Below are positions 6,830-7,378 of a stretch of 7,378 nucleotides of DNA, piece by piece. Every line of letters begins with the position of its first letter. Positions within the stretch are counted from its first letter, which is position 1. This DNA is from an uncultured Sutterella sp. (GTDB lineage Bacteria; Pseudomonadota; Gammaproteobacteria; Burkholderiales; Burkholderiaceae_F). The position numbers and the translations under genes were made by a program. The stretch lies in assembly GCA_900553105.1 (NCBI GenBank), contig USCE01000065.1:1-7378 (forward strand). The letters run 5' to 3'. The notes beneath the pieces are model-generated. The model saw nothing but the letters and a program-made list of their open reading frames with translations. It made no database searches and was not told the origin of the DNA.

Positions 6830-7339
6830 GCAAACGTGTTGTTGTCACGGGCATGGCGGGCATCTCTCCTTTGGGTTGCAACTGGCCTGATATTTTCACC
6901 TCATTGAAAAAACAGAAAAATGCTGTCAAAACGATGAAAGAGTGGGAAGTCATTGAAGGCCTTCACTCTATTGTGGCGGCACCGGCTGCCGATTTTAACC
7001 TCAGTGAGCGCTACAGTCGACGAACCACTCGAAGTATGTCCAGGGGATCCATAATGGCTTGTAGAGCCACTGAATGGGCGCTACAAGATGCCGGCCTCAT
7101 CAATGCAGACTGGATTCATCAAGGCGATATGGGCATCGCCTACGGCTCCTGTGCGGGCGATCCCAATGCAGTTCTTGAGGTCGCCTCCATTGCGGCCAAT
7201 CGCTCGACAAAAGCACTGAATGCAACAAGTTACGTGCGCTTTATGTCTCACACAGCGGCAGTCAACATCGGTGTAATGTTTTCGATTACCGGTCGAATTA
7301 TCACAACGTCGAGTGCCTGCACTTCAAGCAGTCAAGCGA
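6826..7339 (+). CDS. apeR: Beta-ketoacyl-ACP synthase (ApeR-like), 3' partial
   Basis: This is the second condensing enzyme of the operon. In characterised APE clusters the KS in this place (ApeR) acts beside the ApeO-ApeC pair; its exact step here cannot be read from the sequence. The start ATG overlaps the reductase stop (ATGA), with a G-rich GGGGG at 6812-6816 as a possible ribosome site. Only residues 1-171 are genomic. The N-terminus RVVVTGMAGISPLG (4-17), TRSMSRG at 68-74, IAYGSCAGDP at 104-113 and MSHTAAVNIGV at 140-150 match this KS branch. The nucleophile is C165 in SSACTSSS. The His residues and C-terminal half are beyond the end. The frame runs on through the adapter and would add a false tail (VSYTHLTLPT...) that must not be annotated. 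Confidence 0.9.
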
Positions 7340-7378
7340 CTGTCTCTTATACACATCTGACGCTGCCGACGATAAGGC
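7340..7378 (+). other. Nextera Read 1-side sequencing adapter, reverse complement (artefact)
   Basis: Bases 7340-7358 are the reverse complement of the Tn5 mosaic end (CTGTCTCTTATACACATCT). Bases 7359-7372 (GACGCTGCCGACGA) complete the reverse complement of the Nextera Read 1 adapter. The final TAAGGC may be index bases. It is not genomic and truncates the last gene inside its active-site region. Confidence 0.98.

Noticed and set aside
37..7339. CRISPR array, tRNA, rRNA, riboswitch or defence genes
   Set aside because: No direct-repeat array or structured RNA was seen; nearly every base is in a supported coding frame of the APE operon.

Overview
The window is one edge-to-edge, single-strand operon fragment from a Gram-negative bacterium. 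By eye its G+C is in the mid-to-upper 40s percent, uneven along the window. The gene content matches the aryl polyene (APE, xanthomonadin-like) type II polyketide clusters of Beta- and Gammaproteobacteria. I cannot name a genus from the sequence. The first 36 and last 39 bases are not genomic: they carry Illumina Nextera adapter and mosaic-end sequence, so the biological sequence runs from about 37 to 7339 and both terminal genes are cut by it.

The left half (39-4441) holds the lipid-attachment and export side. In order it has an LpxL/HtrB-like acyltransferase missing its N-terminus, a LolA-like periplasmic carrier with a signal peptide, a 777-residue MMPL/RND-type membrane exporter with two GxxxDY transmembrane motifs, and a DUF3261 lipoprotein with a clear lipobox. 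The right half (4453-7339) holds chain-building enzymes: a ketosynthase with an intact Cys-His-Lys-His set (ApeO-like), a hot-dog dehydratase subunit (ApeP-like), an SDR ketoreductase (ApeQ-like) and the first 171 residues of a second ketosynthase (ApeR-like).

All eight genes lie on the + strand. Four junctions are 4-nt ATGA or GTGA overlaps, one is a 17-nt overlap, and the two gaps are 11 and 2 nt. No promoter or terminator is visible and there is no intergenic stretch to hold one, so the genes are probably one translationally coupled transcript that continues past both ends. The acyl carrier proteins, chain-length factor, aryl-starter ligase, ammonia lyase and second dehydratase subunit expected in an APE cluster are not in the window.

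The likely joint role is stepwise elongation, ketoreduction and dehydration of an aryl starter into a conjugated polyene. The polyene would then be attached to a lipid and moved to the outer membrane by the MMPL, LolA-like and lipoprotein components. This is a known cluster type rather than a new system. The points worth a second look are a dehydratase without the usual HFPG histidine motif, a ketoreductase whose tetrad Asn appears to be Asp, a cysteine-rich acyltransferase active site, the dedicated transport trio, and the adapter-made false protein tail.
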